A stretch of 62,257 bases of DNA from Beijerinckiaceae bacterium (GTDB taxonomy: Bacteria; Pseudomonadota; Alphaproteobacteria; Rhizobiales; Beijerinckiaceae), in contig CANJJI010000005.1 of the NCBI GenBank assembly GCA_947474545.1, positions 1 to 62,257 of the forward strand. Direction: 5' to 3'. The position numbers and the translations under genes are program-made. This document shows positions 39,808-48,764 of the stretch, one piece after another; the first letter of the stretch is position 1; each line of letters starts with the position of its first letter. The notes below the pieces were generated by a model. It searched no databases. It was not told the origin of the DNA and worked only from the letters and a program-made list of their open reading frames with translations.

Positions 39808-40707
39808 TTATTGGTCGGCGTCGAGCTGGGCCTGCAATTCGCGCGCGAATTTTTTAATCCGCGCGGCGTTCGCGCCAAAATCATGGCGGCCATAGCGTGA
39901 GGCCGAGCGGATATCGATCCGGGTCTGGTCTGGGAGCGAGCGGACGCGGATTGTTATGTCGTCGGGAAATCCCATGATGAGACTCTTGTCGACAGCATCA
40001 ATGCGCCCGTCGCGAGGCTCTCGCGGTCTTGGCGGCGCCGGCCGTTGCGGTGGTACGGGAACGGCCGCAGTCCCGCGCCGCAGCACGGCAGGTGGTGGCG
40101 CTGGCCGCGCGGTTGGGGCTGGGGCAGACAAATCTTCCTTCGTAACGGGATTGGCTTCCTCAATAATGCGCCAGCCCAGACTGCGCACTGCTTCGCGCAC
40201 GAGCACATAACCCTCTTTCACATCGACATCGATGACAATGGGCTGAATGTCGCCATAGGCCCGTTGTTGTTCCAGGCGGCGCGTTTCCGTTATTTCCGAA
40301 GGCGTTCGCCCTGCGCGGGCTTTGACGGCGGCTTCGTTACTCGAAAACACAGGCGGATCGTTCACATCGGTAGTGATGTCGTTGATCAGAGGCAAGCGCA
40401 TAGCGGTGTAGGCTAACCATGAGGGATAGGCGAGCAGGATCAAGGCGAGAAAGACCGACAATACGACATAGGAAATTCCGCGCCGTCCCGTGCGCCAGAT
40501 AACTGTCACTGCAGCGCCCGCAAGCAGGAGCGCGACACAGGATAAGAGGATGGCTGTCCCGAACACTGTCAGGCCCGCAGTCACTTCGACTACGGCGCTG
40601 CGAATCAGTGCAGCGCCAATACCGGCCAGAACGATGGCGAACACGGCCAGCCGCAGGCTCCAGACAGCCGCTTCCGAATGGGGTTCTTCGAGGATCAACC
40701 GCCGCAT
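39808..40707 (-). CDS. DUF1499 membrane-anchored protein
   Basis: A 299-residue protein with three N-terminal hydrophobic helices (about 15-105), a Pro/Ala-rich linker (ARPAPPPAV and PVPPQRPAPPRPRE, about 198-230), and a C-terminal DUF1499 domain interrupted by that linker (DINDPPVF-type start, then DDITIRVRSLPDQTRIDIRSASRYGRHDFGANAARI in two pieces). Function unknown. Convergent with the MBL gene, three bases apart. Confidence 0.85.
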   Translation of the reverse strand: MRRLILEEPHSEAAVWSLRLAVFAIVLAGIGAALIRSAVVEVTAGLTVFGTAILLSCVALLLAGAAVTVIWRTGRRGISYVVLSVFLALILLAYPSWLAYTAMRLPLINDITTDVNDPPVFSSNEAAVKARAGRTPSEITETRRLEQQRAYGDIQPIVIDVDVKEGYVLVREAVRSLGWRIIEEANPVTKEDLSAPAPTARPAPPPAVLRRGTAAVPVPPQRPAPPRPREPRDGRIDAVDKSLIMGFPDDITIRVRSLPDQTRIDIRSASRYGRHDFGANAARIKKFARELQAQLDADQ

Positions 40708-40739
40708 CGTCTCATATTCCGCTCAAAGCATACATATCA

Positions 40740-41291
40740 TCAATCGGGCCGGCGGCGCACCTCGACAGAATAGACATAGCCCGAAGGCCCGGCATCGCGC
40801 GAAACGAAAAGATCGTCATTCACGCCGACAGCGCCCAGTTCCACGTCCTTATCCGGCAGCAAGGCTATGCAACGCTGCCCTATGCGCACGAGCACGAATT
40901 TCCCCATGGCCTCGCAGGCTTTCACCCATTCACGGATTTGCCGGTGGTAGGGCTCCTTCCTCCAGGCATTGGGGAAATTGGGGTCGACTGCGATTAGAAG
41001 ATTAGTGCCCTGGGTCAGCGGGCTGATGGCGAACTTTGCTGTGTCGGGCTTCCATTCCGGGCCGTATCGCGCATCCACCATCCAGTCGCAGTAAAACTCC
41101 CGGCAGACCCCCGGTCGCGTGTCATAAACTCCACAGCCCCGGCCGGGCTTCACGTGAACGCACCATTTTCCCGCGGCTTTGCTGAGGTCCGCGATTTCCA
41201 GAACCTTGCAGCACATGGTGCAGCTGCCGCAGGCGCGCCCCGGCGCTGGTTGCAATGTGTCGCCTGCTACTGGTTCCGCTTCGCCAGCCAT
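40740..41291 (-). CDS. YkgJ/YcgN-type Cys-cluster protein
   Basis: A 183-residue protein with the CGSCTMCC cluster (about 21-28), followed by WCVHVKPGRGCGVYDTRPGVCREF, the pattern of the YkgJ zinc/iron-chelating domain (UPF0153). GGAGA precedes ATG 41291; the in-frame ATG at 41345 overlaps the M48 gene. Function is not established. The gene is 51 bases downstream of the M48 peptidase gene. Confidence 0.88.
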   Translation of the reverse strand: MAGEAEPVAGDTLQPAPGRACGSCTMCCKVLEIADLSKAAGKWCVHVKPGRGCGVYDTRPGVCREFYCDWMVDARYGPEWKPDTAKFAISPLTQGTNLLIAVDPNFPNAWRKEPYHRQIREWVKACEAMGKFVLVRIGQRCIALLPDKDVELGAVGVNDDLFVSRDAGPSGYVYSVEVRRRPD

Positions 41292-41341
41292 GATTGTCTC
41301 CGTCCGAACGCGGGAACCTATCGCGCGGCTGCTGCCTTGGT

Positions 41342-42484
41342 TCAAGGCGTCTTTTCGGGGGCAGGCTTTTCGCCTGGGTCTTTTGACTTTGACTCGGTCA
41401 CTGCGGGTTTACCGCAGATAGCCTTGAGCGCAGCCCATTCTTCTGCGTTGAGCAGCTGTTCGCCCGGTTTTTCAATCTCAATCTTTTTCATCCGGGCGAG
41501 GCGATCCTCGGAGAACGGATGGGATGCGAGAATATCAATGCCCTTGCCGCGTTGCGGGCCGGTGATACGCACCAGCAATTCGGCCATCGGAGTGGCAGGC
41601 CGCCCGAGCTTGTGCATGGTGTCGATCGCAAACCCGTCGGCATTGGTTTCCGCATCGCGCGAATAGGAGGCTTCAAGCAAAGTCCGGGTCGCAACGATAA
41701 CGGCGCCCGCGCCCGTCACATCACCAAACAGCAGTCCGAGCAGGAAAGAGGTGCCGCCCGTCTGCAACAGTCTGCGCATGCCATCGCGATGGTGCACGTG
41801 GCCGAGTTCGTGGCCAAGAACGCCCGCGATCTCGTCGGCGTTTTTGGCTTCGTCCAGCAGGCCGCGAAACAGATAGACCTTGCCGCCCGGCAGGGCGATG
41901 GCGTTTTTCACGCCTGAATCAAGCACCGCGGCCTGCAGAGGCATAAGCAGGCCGCCTGCCGTTTCCAGTTTGCCAACCAATTTGGTGAAGGCCTTTTGCC
42001 CGTCTCCGGCATCGCAAGTCCGGCGTCCAAAAATCGTCTTCACCTGATTGTCGACCATGTCGCCAAGCCGGTTCTCAATCGATTGCGGCAGCAGTGGCGC
42101 AATCCTGTCGGCTGCATATGGCATTCCATAAAGCCCGATCAGGACAATTGAAACAGTTGCGGCAATCGACCAGGCGATGATGCGCCCGGTTCCGCTCTTG
42201 CCGCTGGCGTCCTCGACATCCAGTCGCGTGCATCTGACGATGATGCGTTGGGCAAGAGCTTCGTCCTGAATGTCCAGCCGGGCAAGATCATGCGCATTGG
42301 CGCAGCGCAGGCGCAGCTGAGATTTTGGCGAGTCTGCTCTGCGGACCCAGTCCCAGGGCCAGCTGGCAATGGGAATACCGCCCTCGCAAATCTCCAGCTC
42401 CGGCCCAAGCCGCAAAGCGACCGTGCGGCGTCTGTTGCTCTTGCCGTCGAAGAAGGCCGCCTGTCCCGCATCTTCTGCAATCAT
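41342..42484 (-). CDS. M48-family metallopeptidase
   Basis: A 380-residue membrane-anchored zinc peptidase. Residues 1-90 form a small beta-rich domain, then one helix (IIAWSIAATVSIVLIGLYG, 102-120) and the catalytic region. Zinc motif HELGH (225-229) and the third ligand Glu279 in SRDAETNAD are intact. The C-terminal tail is Lys/Pro-rich. It follows the DUF898 gene by three bases, and the two are a frequent pair; a role in membrane or envelope quality control is inferred. Confidence 0.92.
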   Translation of the reverse strand: MIAEDAGQAAFFDGKSNRRRTVALRLGPELEICEGGIPIASWPWDWVRRADSPKSQLRLRCANAHDLARLDIQDEALAQRIIVRCTRLDVEDASGKSGTGRIIAWSIAATVSIVLIGLYGMPYAADRIAPLLPQSIENRLGDMVDNQVKTIFGRRTCDAGDGQKAFTKLVGKLETAGGLLMPLQAAVLDSGVKNAIALPGGKVYLFRGLLDEAKNADEIAGVLGHELGHVHHRDGMRRLLQTGGTSFLLGLLFGDVTGAGAVIVATRTLLEASYSRDAETNADGFAIDTMHKLGRPATPMAELLVRITGPQRGKGIDILASHPFSEDRLARMKKIEIEKPGEQLLNAEEWAALKAICGKPAVTESKSKDPGEKPAPEKTP

Positions 42485-42487
42485 GGA

Positions 42488-43747
42488 CTAAAATCCCGCT
42501 ATGTCGAAGCCGTCGGCCAGGCCCTCCCCGAGAGCATTGGCTATATCGCCCTTTGCAGCGACGTTTTCCATGGCTTCGGGCCGGATGATCGTAATCGTAC
42601 TCGTGATCATGCGCCAGTATTCGTGCTGCAGGAAGAAGCGCTGCACGACACCGGCGGCCAACATGATTGTGAGATAGCCGAACGCGGCGCCTGCAACCAG
42701 AATCCAGGTATCGCCTGACATCAGGTCATTTAGTTTTTTCACGTCCAGCGTTTTAATCGAAATTCCTGATATCTCGGCAACCGCTGCGCCAATGGCAAAA
42801 ATCAGCATGGCGGCAACGCCGGTGACGAGCCAGGCGATGACCAGATATTTAAAGAACAATCCAAGCAGTTGTCCGCCGCGCAAGTTGCATTCGATCCGGG
42901 TGCCGCCGAAATTCACACCGCTGGCCCACCAGCGCCACTCAAGCGCCCGGAAAAACGGATACATAAAGGGAATTGCGATCATGCCTATGACGCCCAGTCC
43001 TATCAATAATCCGCCCCATCCTCTTCCCGAGGATGCGATTGCAGACAAGGCGCTGCCTCCAATCACAAGTGCAACTGACAAAAGGGCGAACAGCCACATT
43101 GCCAGACCCTTCTTGAAAAAGTCGAAGGGCCTGGCGTCGAAATCTGCTTGCATGTCGCCATAAAAAGTGTTGCGCATTTTATAGCGTTCGAGCGCCGCCG
43201 CTCTCCACGGCCATGCCGCGCCCAGGCTCAGAGTGACAAGGATCATCCAGCCGAACGCGAGAAACGCAAATTTCCAGCCAGAGCCCTGCATCCAGAAACG
43301 CACGCCGCGCCAGACTGTTCGGGTCAGCCGGTAACGGCGCGCACGATAGGCGGCAAAGGACGCAAACAACGCCATGAAAAGGCCCAGCGGCACCGAGGCG
43401 AAGGCCTGCATCCTCTCGGCTTCGATGCCGATCAGGAAATACACGAGGTAGATCGGTACCAGGATCGCAAGTGCGAACAAAAAGCCGATCAGGAGTTCAC
43501 GCCCGCTTCCTGTGTACTCGGCGTTCTCACCGTCGATCATGCTGTGCGACCAGAGATGTCGACGAATATCCGTGGCCAGCCAGAACCGGTAGAACCCAAA
43601 TGTAACCAACTGCAGTGCTGCGCCACGAATCAGCAGTTTCAGAAATTTGCTGCCTTCCGACACAAAATCTATGGGACGCAGCGATGGCGGCGCGGCAGCC
43701 GGTTGCCCCCAGGGCTGTGGCGGCGGTGAAAAACTCGCTTCGTCCAT
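42488..43747 (-). CDS. DUF898 (YjgN) membrane protein
   Basis: A 419-residue protein with a short Pro-rich cytoplasmic N-terminus (SFSPPPQPWGQPAAAPP) and about eight hydrophobic helices. The YjgN-like motif YTGSGRELLIGF is present, as is the typical TRTVWRGVRF and RWWASGVNFGGTRI. GGAGG lies five bases before ATG 43747, and that Shine-Dalgarno is inside a strong hairpin (43751-43775). In-frame ATG 43759 is an alternative. Paired with the M48 peptidase gene. Confidence 0.88.
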   Translation of the reverse strand: MDEASFSPPPQPWGQPAAAPPSLRPIDFVSEGSKFLKLLIRGAALQLVTFGFYRFWLATDIRRHLWSHSMIDGENAEYTGSGRELLIGFLFALAILVPIYLVYFLIGIEAERMQAFASVPLGLFMALFASFAAYRARRYRLTRTVWRGVRFWMQGSGWKFAFLAFGWMILVTLSLGAAWPWRAAALERYKMRNTFYGDMQADFDARPFDFFKKGLAMWLFALLSVALVIGGSALSAIASSGRGWGGLLIGLGVIGMIAIPFMYPFFRALEWRWWASGVNFGGTRIECNLRGGQLLGLFFKYLVIAWLVTGVAAMLIFAIGAAVAEISGISIKTLDVKKLNDLMSGDTWILVAGAAFGYLTIMLAAGVVQRFFLQHEYWRMITSTITIIRPEAMENVAAKGDIANALGEGLADGFDIAGF

Positions 43748-43750
43748 TGC

Positions 43751-43775
43751 GGCCTCCATGCCGGCATGTGAGGCC
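43751..43775 (-). promoter_or_regulatory. Shine-Dalgarno-sequestering hairpin of the DUF898 gene
   Basis: On the minus strand: GGCCTC, a bulged A, CATGCC, GGCATG, GAGGCC, then GCA and the ATG. The stem covers the GGAGG and the alternative ATG at 43759. Unless opened, it would block ribosome entry. The 302-base gap 43748-44049 holds otherwise only the divergent promoter area and no other gene. Confidence 0.6.
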
Positions 43776-44049
43776 GGGAAGGCCCCTGTCTCGCAGTCTA
43801 TCCTTTGCCGGAAAATGCCTCCGGCCAAGGTGCGCAAGAACACAGAATGGCAGACTAAACCGAAACTGCTGTGTTTGCGACAATGACCCGGGGCAATGAC
43901 CCAAAGGCTCGACACAGCCGTTATAGAGGCTCGTCTGCAATCAATTGTGAGTTTTGCAGCACACGACAAGCAGTTTTGCACAGTCAAACATGCATTTGCA
44001 GGAAACTGAATAAACGTTACGCTACAGCAGAATGATTCCCGAGGGAAAT

Positions 44050-44496
44050 ATGACTCAAGTGATTGCTGAACGCGTTTGGTTCCGCCTATTGCGGCTTGAT
44101 GCGCGCATGCGAGATAGCATAGCCCGGCGGATCAAGACGATCGGATTGTCGATCCCGCAGGGCGATGTGCTGACCACCCTGACTGAGAGAGAAGGCGTCA
44201 GCCAGCAGGAACTGGCGCAACGCCTCTATGTGACTAAAGGCAATATTTCCGGCCTCGTTGACCGCCTTGTCTCGGCTGGTCTTGTCGAACGCAGATCACT
44301 GGACGGGGACCGGCGCTCGCACGCCATCTTCCTCACACCAGCTGGCCGGACTGCGGCTGAAAAGGCTATGGTCATTCAAAAGCAATTTGTAGCCGAAACT
44401 CTGGGCCGCATGGATATTAACCAACTGCAGCAACTTGATCTGCTTCTGCAGGCTGCCCGTGATTCTGTTCGCGAAGGGGCAGATACCCAAAGTTGA
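44050..44496 (+). CDS. MarR-family transcriptional regulator
   Basis: A 148-residue winged-helix regulator. The HTH and wing are seen in REGVSQQELAQRLYVTKGNISGLVDRLVSAGLVER and RSLDGDRRSHAIFLTPAGRTAAEKA. GAGGG lies seven bases before ATG 44050; an ATG at 44032 is the alternative. It is divergent from the DUF898/M48 operon, which it might control, although the stretch in between has no clear MarR palindrome. Confidence 0.92.
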   Translation: MTQVIAERVWFRLLRLDARMRDSIARRIKTIGLSIPQGDVLTTLTEREGVSQQELAQRLYVTKGNISGLVDRLVSAGLVERRSLDGDRRSHAIFLTPAGRTAAEKAMVIQKQFVAETLGRMDINQLQQLDLLLQAARDSVREGADTQS

Positions 44497-44671
44497 TACG
44501 TTTGCTGCGCTAGTTTGGAAGCCGATTTGGCGTAGCAACTGGATTCAGCGAATAGATAATTTGAAATGCCATTTTTGTATAAAATTTGCGCCTTAATGCA
44601 GCCTTAACCCTCATTTGTAATCGTGCGCTGTGAACCAGACCCGTCCCGTGCGTAAGAGTGAGCAGTGTGTC

Positions 44672-44878
44672 ATGCAAAATCAGAACAATTCTCCCGCCCA
44701 GGCCAATGAGCAGATCCGCGATGCCCGTGATCTTCTGACCCGCCTGTATCGCGATATCGGCATCTCTGCAGTCGCTGCGGCCCTGGAAGTTCGCAAGGAA
44801 AAGCCGCAAGCGGCCCGCCCGGCGGTTGCCGTCCTGCAGCGCTCCTCTGTCAGCCGGGAACAGAGCCACGCGGCTTGA
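44672..44878 (+). CDS. Small hypothetical protein
   Basis: A 68-residue protein from ATG 44672, or 82 residues from GTG 44630. The helix EQIRDARDLLTRLYRDIGISAVAAALEV is the main ordered part; the ends are polar and Ala/Gln-rich. A TATAAA box is at 44578. I think similar short proteins occur in related bacteria, but no function is known. Lies between MarR and the Tat phosphoesterase. Confidence 0.55.
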   Translation: MQNQNNSPAQANEQIRDARDLLTRLYRDIGISAVAAALEVRKEKPQAARPAVAVLQRSSVSREQSHAA

Positions 44879-44950
44879 TTTATCCGCCTGCGAAGGGCGG
44901 GAGAGGCAAGAGGTTAGTTTGCCCCATGTCACTTACATGACCCGACAGCC

Positions 44951-45862
44951 ATGACGCTCATCACGCGGAGAACTTTTCTGCGCGGCTCCGGCGCTGGCGC
45001 GCTCTCGGTCGGCGGCCTCGGGGCATATGCGGTGGGCATCGAGCCTGAGCTGATGCTCAATGTGACGAGCTACACGCCGCAGATCGCCAACTGGCCTTCC
45101 GATCTGCCCCTTCGCATTGCAGTGATTGCGGATATCCATGCCTGCGAACCCTGGATGTCCGCGGCGCGGGTGCGAGAAATTTGTCTCACGGCCAATGACT
45201 TGAAACCAGACCTCATCGTTATCCTCGGTGATTTCTCCGGCGGCCATAACCTGGTTAGTGGTCCGGTAATGCCCGACGCCTGGGGCGAGGCGCTTTCCGT
45301 TCTACGCGCGCCACTGGGCGTTCACGCCATCCTTGGCAATCATGACTGGTGGCACGGTCCGCTGCCGAATATGCGCAGTGACGATGCCAACGGCGTTCGC
45401 AATGCTCTGAAGGCCGCCCGAATCTCGGTTCTGGAAAATGATGCGCTCCGCTTGCAGAAAGATGGCAAGCCCTTTTGGCTGCTGGGCCTCGCGGATCAGA
45501 TGGCCATTCGTGTGCGCCGCGGCCATTTCCAGGGGCTGGACGATCTCGACCGGACTGTCCGCCGGATAACCGATCAATCGCCAGCCATTTTGCTCGCTCA
45601 TGAGCCCTTTGTTTTTGCGCGTGTGCCAGAGCGGATAGCTCTGACCCTCTGCGGTCACACGCACGGCGGACAGGTGCAGATCCCCTTCATGGCTTCACCC
45701 GCCGCCCGCCGGATTCGCGCCGATTGGGTCTATGGCCACGTCATCGACGCGGGCCGTCATATGATTATCTCGGCGGGGCTCGGAAATTCGATTTTCCCGG
45801 TCCGCTTCATGCGTCCGCCGGAGATCGTCGACATCAAACTCGGAAGTCTGGCCCTGGCCTGA
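44951..45862 (+). CDS. Tat-exported metallophosphoesterase
   Basis: A 303-residue calcineurin-like phosphoesterase of the YkuE/YaeI type. The N-terminus has the twin-arginine motif TRRTFLRG (5-12). Dimetal motifs are VIADIHACEP (60-69), ILGDFSGG, LGNHDWW, AHEPF and CGHTHGGQ. YkuE/YaeI-type enzymes can act on UDP-glucosamine or lipid A derivatives at the outer membrane face of the inner membrane; the substrate here is not known. Confidence 0.9.
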   Translation: MTLITRRTFLRGSGAGALSVGGLGAYAVGIEPELMLNVTSYTPQIANWPSDLPLRIAVIADIHACEPWMSAARVREICLTANDLKPDLIVILGDFSGGHNLVSGPVMPDAWGEALSVLRAPLGVHAILGNHDWWHGPLPNMRSDDANGVRNALKAARISVLENDALRLQKDGKPFWLLGLADQMAIRVRRGHFQGLDDLDRTVRRITDQSPAILLAHEPFVFARVPERIALTLCGHTHGGQVQIPFMASPAARRIRADWVYGHVIDAGRHMIISAGLGNSIFPVRFMRPPEIVDIKLGSLALA

Positions 45863-45934
45863 AACATGGCAGGACGCTTACCAACCTGTGGAAGTCCTGA
45901 CTGCCGCCAATTGCCAGTTGGCATGAGCACAAAG

Positions 45935-45961
45935 AAAAACCCGCACCCTTTCAGGTGCGGG
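45935..45961 (-). terminator. Rho-independent terminator of the L,D-transpeptidase gene
   Basis: On the minus strand, stem CCCGCACC / GGTGCGGG with a six-base loop, then TTTTT. It lies 34 bases after the L,D-transpeptidase stop. Confidence 0.88.
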
Positions 45962-45994
45962 GCCGTTCCCCCAGTGAAGTTGTTGACGCCGTGA

Positions 45995-46600
45995 TTAGCG
46001 GACGATCACCTTCGCGCCGGGCTTTACCCTGTTCGCGAGATCAATCACGTCAATATTGCGCATGCGGATGCAGCCCGACGAAGCGTTGCGGCCGATCAGA
46101 TGCGGTTCGTTGGTTCCGTGAATTCTGTAAAGCGTGTCCTTGCTGCCCTGATAGAGGTAAAGCGCGCGCGCGCCGAGCGGATTGTCAGGGCCGCCATTCA
46201 GCCCGCCAGCTGCGAGCGTGGGAGCCAGATGGGGCCAGCGCTGAACCATTTCAGCCGGCGGAACCCAGCGGGGCCATTCGGCGATGCGGTTCACAGTCGC
46301 TTCACCCGTCCAGCCATAGGCTTCCGAGCCGGTGGCAGCGCCATAACGCACGGCTTTCTTGTTGCCGAGCACGAAATAGACGAAATTCTGCTTGGTATCG
46401 ACGATGATCGTGCCGGGTGCTTCGCTGCCAGTAAACTCGACCTCATAACGCTGATAATTCAGCTCGAGTTCGAAGTTCGGGACTTTCGCCATCCATTTGG
46501 CGTCCTTTTCCGAGACCGATGGATCAGGAAGTGCCTTGTAATTACAGCCAGCCAGCAAGAACGCCGCTACGCCAGCAAGTGCGATGGTACGAAATTTCAT
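45995..46600 (-). CDS. L,D-transpeptidase (YkuD) lipoprotein
   Basis: A 201-residue lipoprotein: signal peptide with the lipobox LAGC (C19), followed by a YkuD catalytic domain. The catalytic set is H162 in RIHGTNEP and C178 in NASSGCIRM. It makes meso-DAP to meso-DAP cross-links, or ties proteins to peptidoglycan. Two YkuD genes in Hyphomicrobiales are often needed for polar growth; this may be one of several. A terminator follows. Confidence 0.93.
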   Translation of the reverse strand: MKFRTIALAGVAAFLLAGCNYKALPDPSVSEKDAKWMAKVPNFELELNYQRYEVEFTGSEAPGTIIVDTKQNFVYFVLGNKKAVRYGAATGSEAYGWTGEATVNRIAEWPRWVPPAEMVQRWPHLAPTLAAGGLNGGPDNPLGARALYLYQGSKDTLYRIHGTNEPHLIGRNASSGCIRMRNIDVIDLANRVKPGAKVIVR

Positions 46601-46823
46601 TGTCTGCCCCGATTCGTGCCGCTCCAGACGGTCACCTTATTAACCTTGTCCTTACCATAAGATTACCAGAGCAACAGTCGCTGGCGAAAAAGTCTCCCAA
46701 CTGTGGCCCATATGCAACGGAATTTTAGGATGTTCTGCCATCGCGAAACAGAGAAATCCGGATTATGTAGGTCACGCAGGCTTGCCGGGTGTATAACCGG
46801 TAGCATGGCCGTGGAGGCGACCC

Positions 46824-47753
46824 TTGAATACGCTCTTGATCACCCACCCCAGCGCCCTCGGTCACGATATGGGAGCCGGTCACCCCGAACGCCCCGACCG
46901 GTTGCGCGCAATCGACAGGGCGCTGGAGGCGGAACGATTCCAGGGCCTGCACCGGGTTCAGGCTCAGCGCGGTGGCCGTGAACTCATCACGCTGGTTCAT
47001 CCGCAAGCCTATTTTGAAGCTATAGAGGCGGCCGCGCCCAAGAGCGGGCTGGCGTTTCTGGATGGCGACACGTCCATGGGCCCGGGCACCTGGGAGGCTG
47101 CCATGCATGCGGTGGGCGCCGCCTGTCAGGCGGTGGATGAGGTGATGAGCGGCAAGGCCGCCAACGCCTTCGTCGCCATGCGGCCGCCGGGCCATCACGC
47201 CGAAACCTCGACGCCCATGGGCTTCTGCTTCTTCAACAACGTAGCGATTGCCGCCCGCCATGCGCAGAAAGCTTACGGCGCTGAACGGGTCGCCATCATG
47301 GATTTCGATGTCCATCACGGCAATGGCACACAGGAGATTTTCTGGGCCGACAAGACCGTGATGTATTCATCAACGCATCAGATGCCGCTTTATCCCGGCA
47401 CGGGTTCGCTCAACGAGCGCGGCGATCATGACACCATCGTCAATGCTCCCCTGCGCGCGGGCGACGGTGGCGAGGCCTTTCGTGATGCGATGATGAGCGT
47501 GGTGCTGAAACGCATTGAGGACTTTCATCCCGACCTCATTTTGATTTCTGCCGGCTTTGACGCCCACAGGCGAGATCCGCTCGCAAATCTGAATCTCGTC
47601 GAAGATGATTTCGCCTGGGCGACGGAAATGCTGATGGCCATCGCCAGCCGCAAATGCGGCGGCCGCGTCGTCTCGCTGTTGGAAGGCGGATATGATCTGA
47701 AGGGACTGGCGGATTCTGTTGCGGCCCATGTGGGGAAATTGATGGAGGGCTGA
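46824..47753 (+). CDS. Histone deacetylase-family amidohydrolase
   Basis: A 309-residue zinc hydrolase of the arginase/deacetylase superfamily (acetoin/polyamine deacetylase group). The signature RPPGHHAE, the zinc motif DFDVHHGNGTQ and the late SAGFDAHRRDPLA are intact; GHPERP is near the N-terminus. The start is TTG with GGAGG six bases upstream. Substrate: an acetylated polyamine or small amide. The related gene order with xseB in other genomes is broken up here. Confidence 0.92.
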   Translation: MNTLLITHPSALGHDMGAGHPERPDRLRAIDRALEAERFQGLHRVQAQRGGRELITLVHPQAYFEAIEAAAPKSGLAFLDGDTSMGPGTWEAAMHAVGAACQAVDEVMSGKAANAFVAMRPPGHHAETSTPMGFCFFNNVAIAARHAQKAYGAERVAIMDFDVHHGNGTQEIFWADKTVMYSSTHQMPLYPGTGSLNERGDHDTIVNAPLRAGDGGEAFRDAMMSVVLKRIEDFHPDLILISAGFDAHRRDPLANLNLVEDDFAWATEMLMAIASRKCGGRVVSLLEGGYDLKGLADSVAAHVGKLMEG

Positions 47754-47888
47754 GGGGCCGCCAAACGCAACGAGCCGTCCTACCGGATCAGGAAAAATTG
47801 CTGCTGCCTCCTTGTTTATGTCAGATTTCCCAGCAATATAAATTTTCAAGTTTAGCCGGATGGCCGGTGCGGGAGTGGATCTTTCTTT

Positions 47889-48647
47889 ATGCGTCTATTG
47901 CGGACCATAATAGCAGGACTGTCGATGGTTGCTGCCGGGTTGCTGGAAGCGGGCCATTCGTCCGCTCTGGCGGGATGCGAAGACGTCACCTTCGAGGACA
48001 ACAAATACGCGGTCTGTTCGTTCGGCCAGTCCGGCGAGGATATGCGGGTGTTTCTGCGGGACGGCTCGGGTGAGACTTATGGGTCTTTCTCCAGCCTGCG
48101 CCGCGATCTCGAAAAGAAGGGCGAGACACTCGCCTTCGCCATGAATGCGGGCATGTACCACCCCGATTATCGCCCTGTGGGCCTTTATATCGAGAACGGC
48201 GTCGAAATCGCCAAGGTTTCCACCCGCCGCGGGCCCGGCAATTTTCACCTGCAGCCCAATGGTATTTTCTACATCGGCCCCAGCGGGGCAGGGGTGATGG
48301 AAACGCGCCAATATCTGCGTGCGCGCCCGCAGGTCAAATTCGCAACGCAATCCGGCCCCATGCTGGTGATCAATGGCGCGATCCACCCGAAATTCAGCGT
48401 GGATAGTGAGTCCCAAAAAGTGCGCAACGGCGTCGGCGCCTGCGCGGGCAACCAGATTGTTTTCGCCATATCCGACAGCGGCGTAACCTTCCACGAATTC
48501 GCCCGCCTGTTCCGCGACCGCTACAAATGCCCCAACGCGCTCTTTCTCGATGGCTCCATTTCCGCGCTCTACGCGCCGCAGCTCAAACGCGCTGATGGTT
48601 GGCGTCCCATGGGGCCGATTGTCGGCGTGGTCGAAAAGAAGAAGTAG
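47889..48647 (+). CDS. Phosphodiester glycosidase family protein (DUF2233)
   Basis: A 252-residue secreted protein: Sec signal peptide (cleavage near ALAG, about residue 29), then a DUF2233/NAGPA fold. Recognisable parts: AFAMNAGMYHPDYRPVGLYIENG, NFHLQPNGIFYIGP, FATQSGPMLVINGAIHP, RNGVGACAGNQIVFAISD and the final CPNALFLDGSISALY. NAGPA-like enzymes remove GlcNAc from phosphodiesters; the substrate here is unknown. Confidence 0.88.
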   Translation: MRLLRTIIAGLSMVAAGLLEAGHSSALAGCEDVTFEDNKYAVCSFGQSGEDMRVFLRDGSGETYGSFSSLRRDLEKKGETLAFAMNAGMYHPDYRPVGLYIENGVEIAKVSTRRGPGNFHLQPNGIFYIGPSGAGVMETRQYLRARPQVKFATQSGPMLVINGAIHPKFSVDSESQKVRNGVGACAGNQIVFAISDSGVTFHEFARLFRDRYKCPNALFLDGSISALYAPQLKRADGWRPMGPIVGVVEKKK

Positions 48648-48764
48648 CATTCCACGCTGCCCGGCTTGAAGGATCGCCGACCGGCGTTATCTGCAGCTTG
48701 TGCAGCGGCGTTCAGACTGTCTGTAACGTGCAGGAGAGTCGCCGCGAACTAGCGGAGCCGCGCC

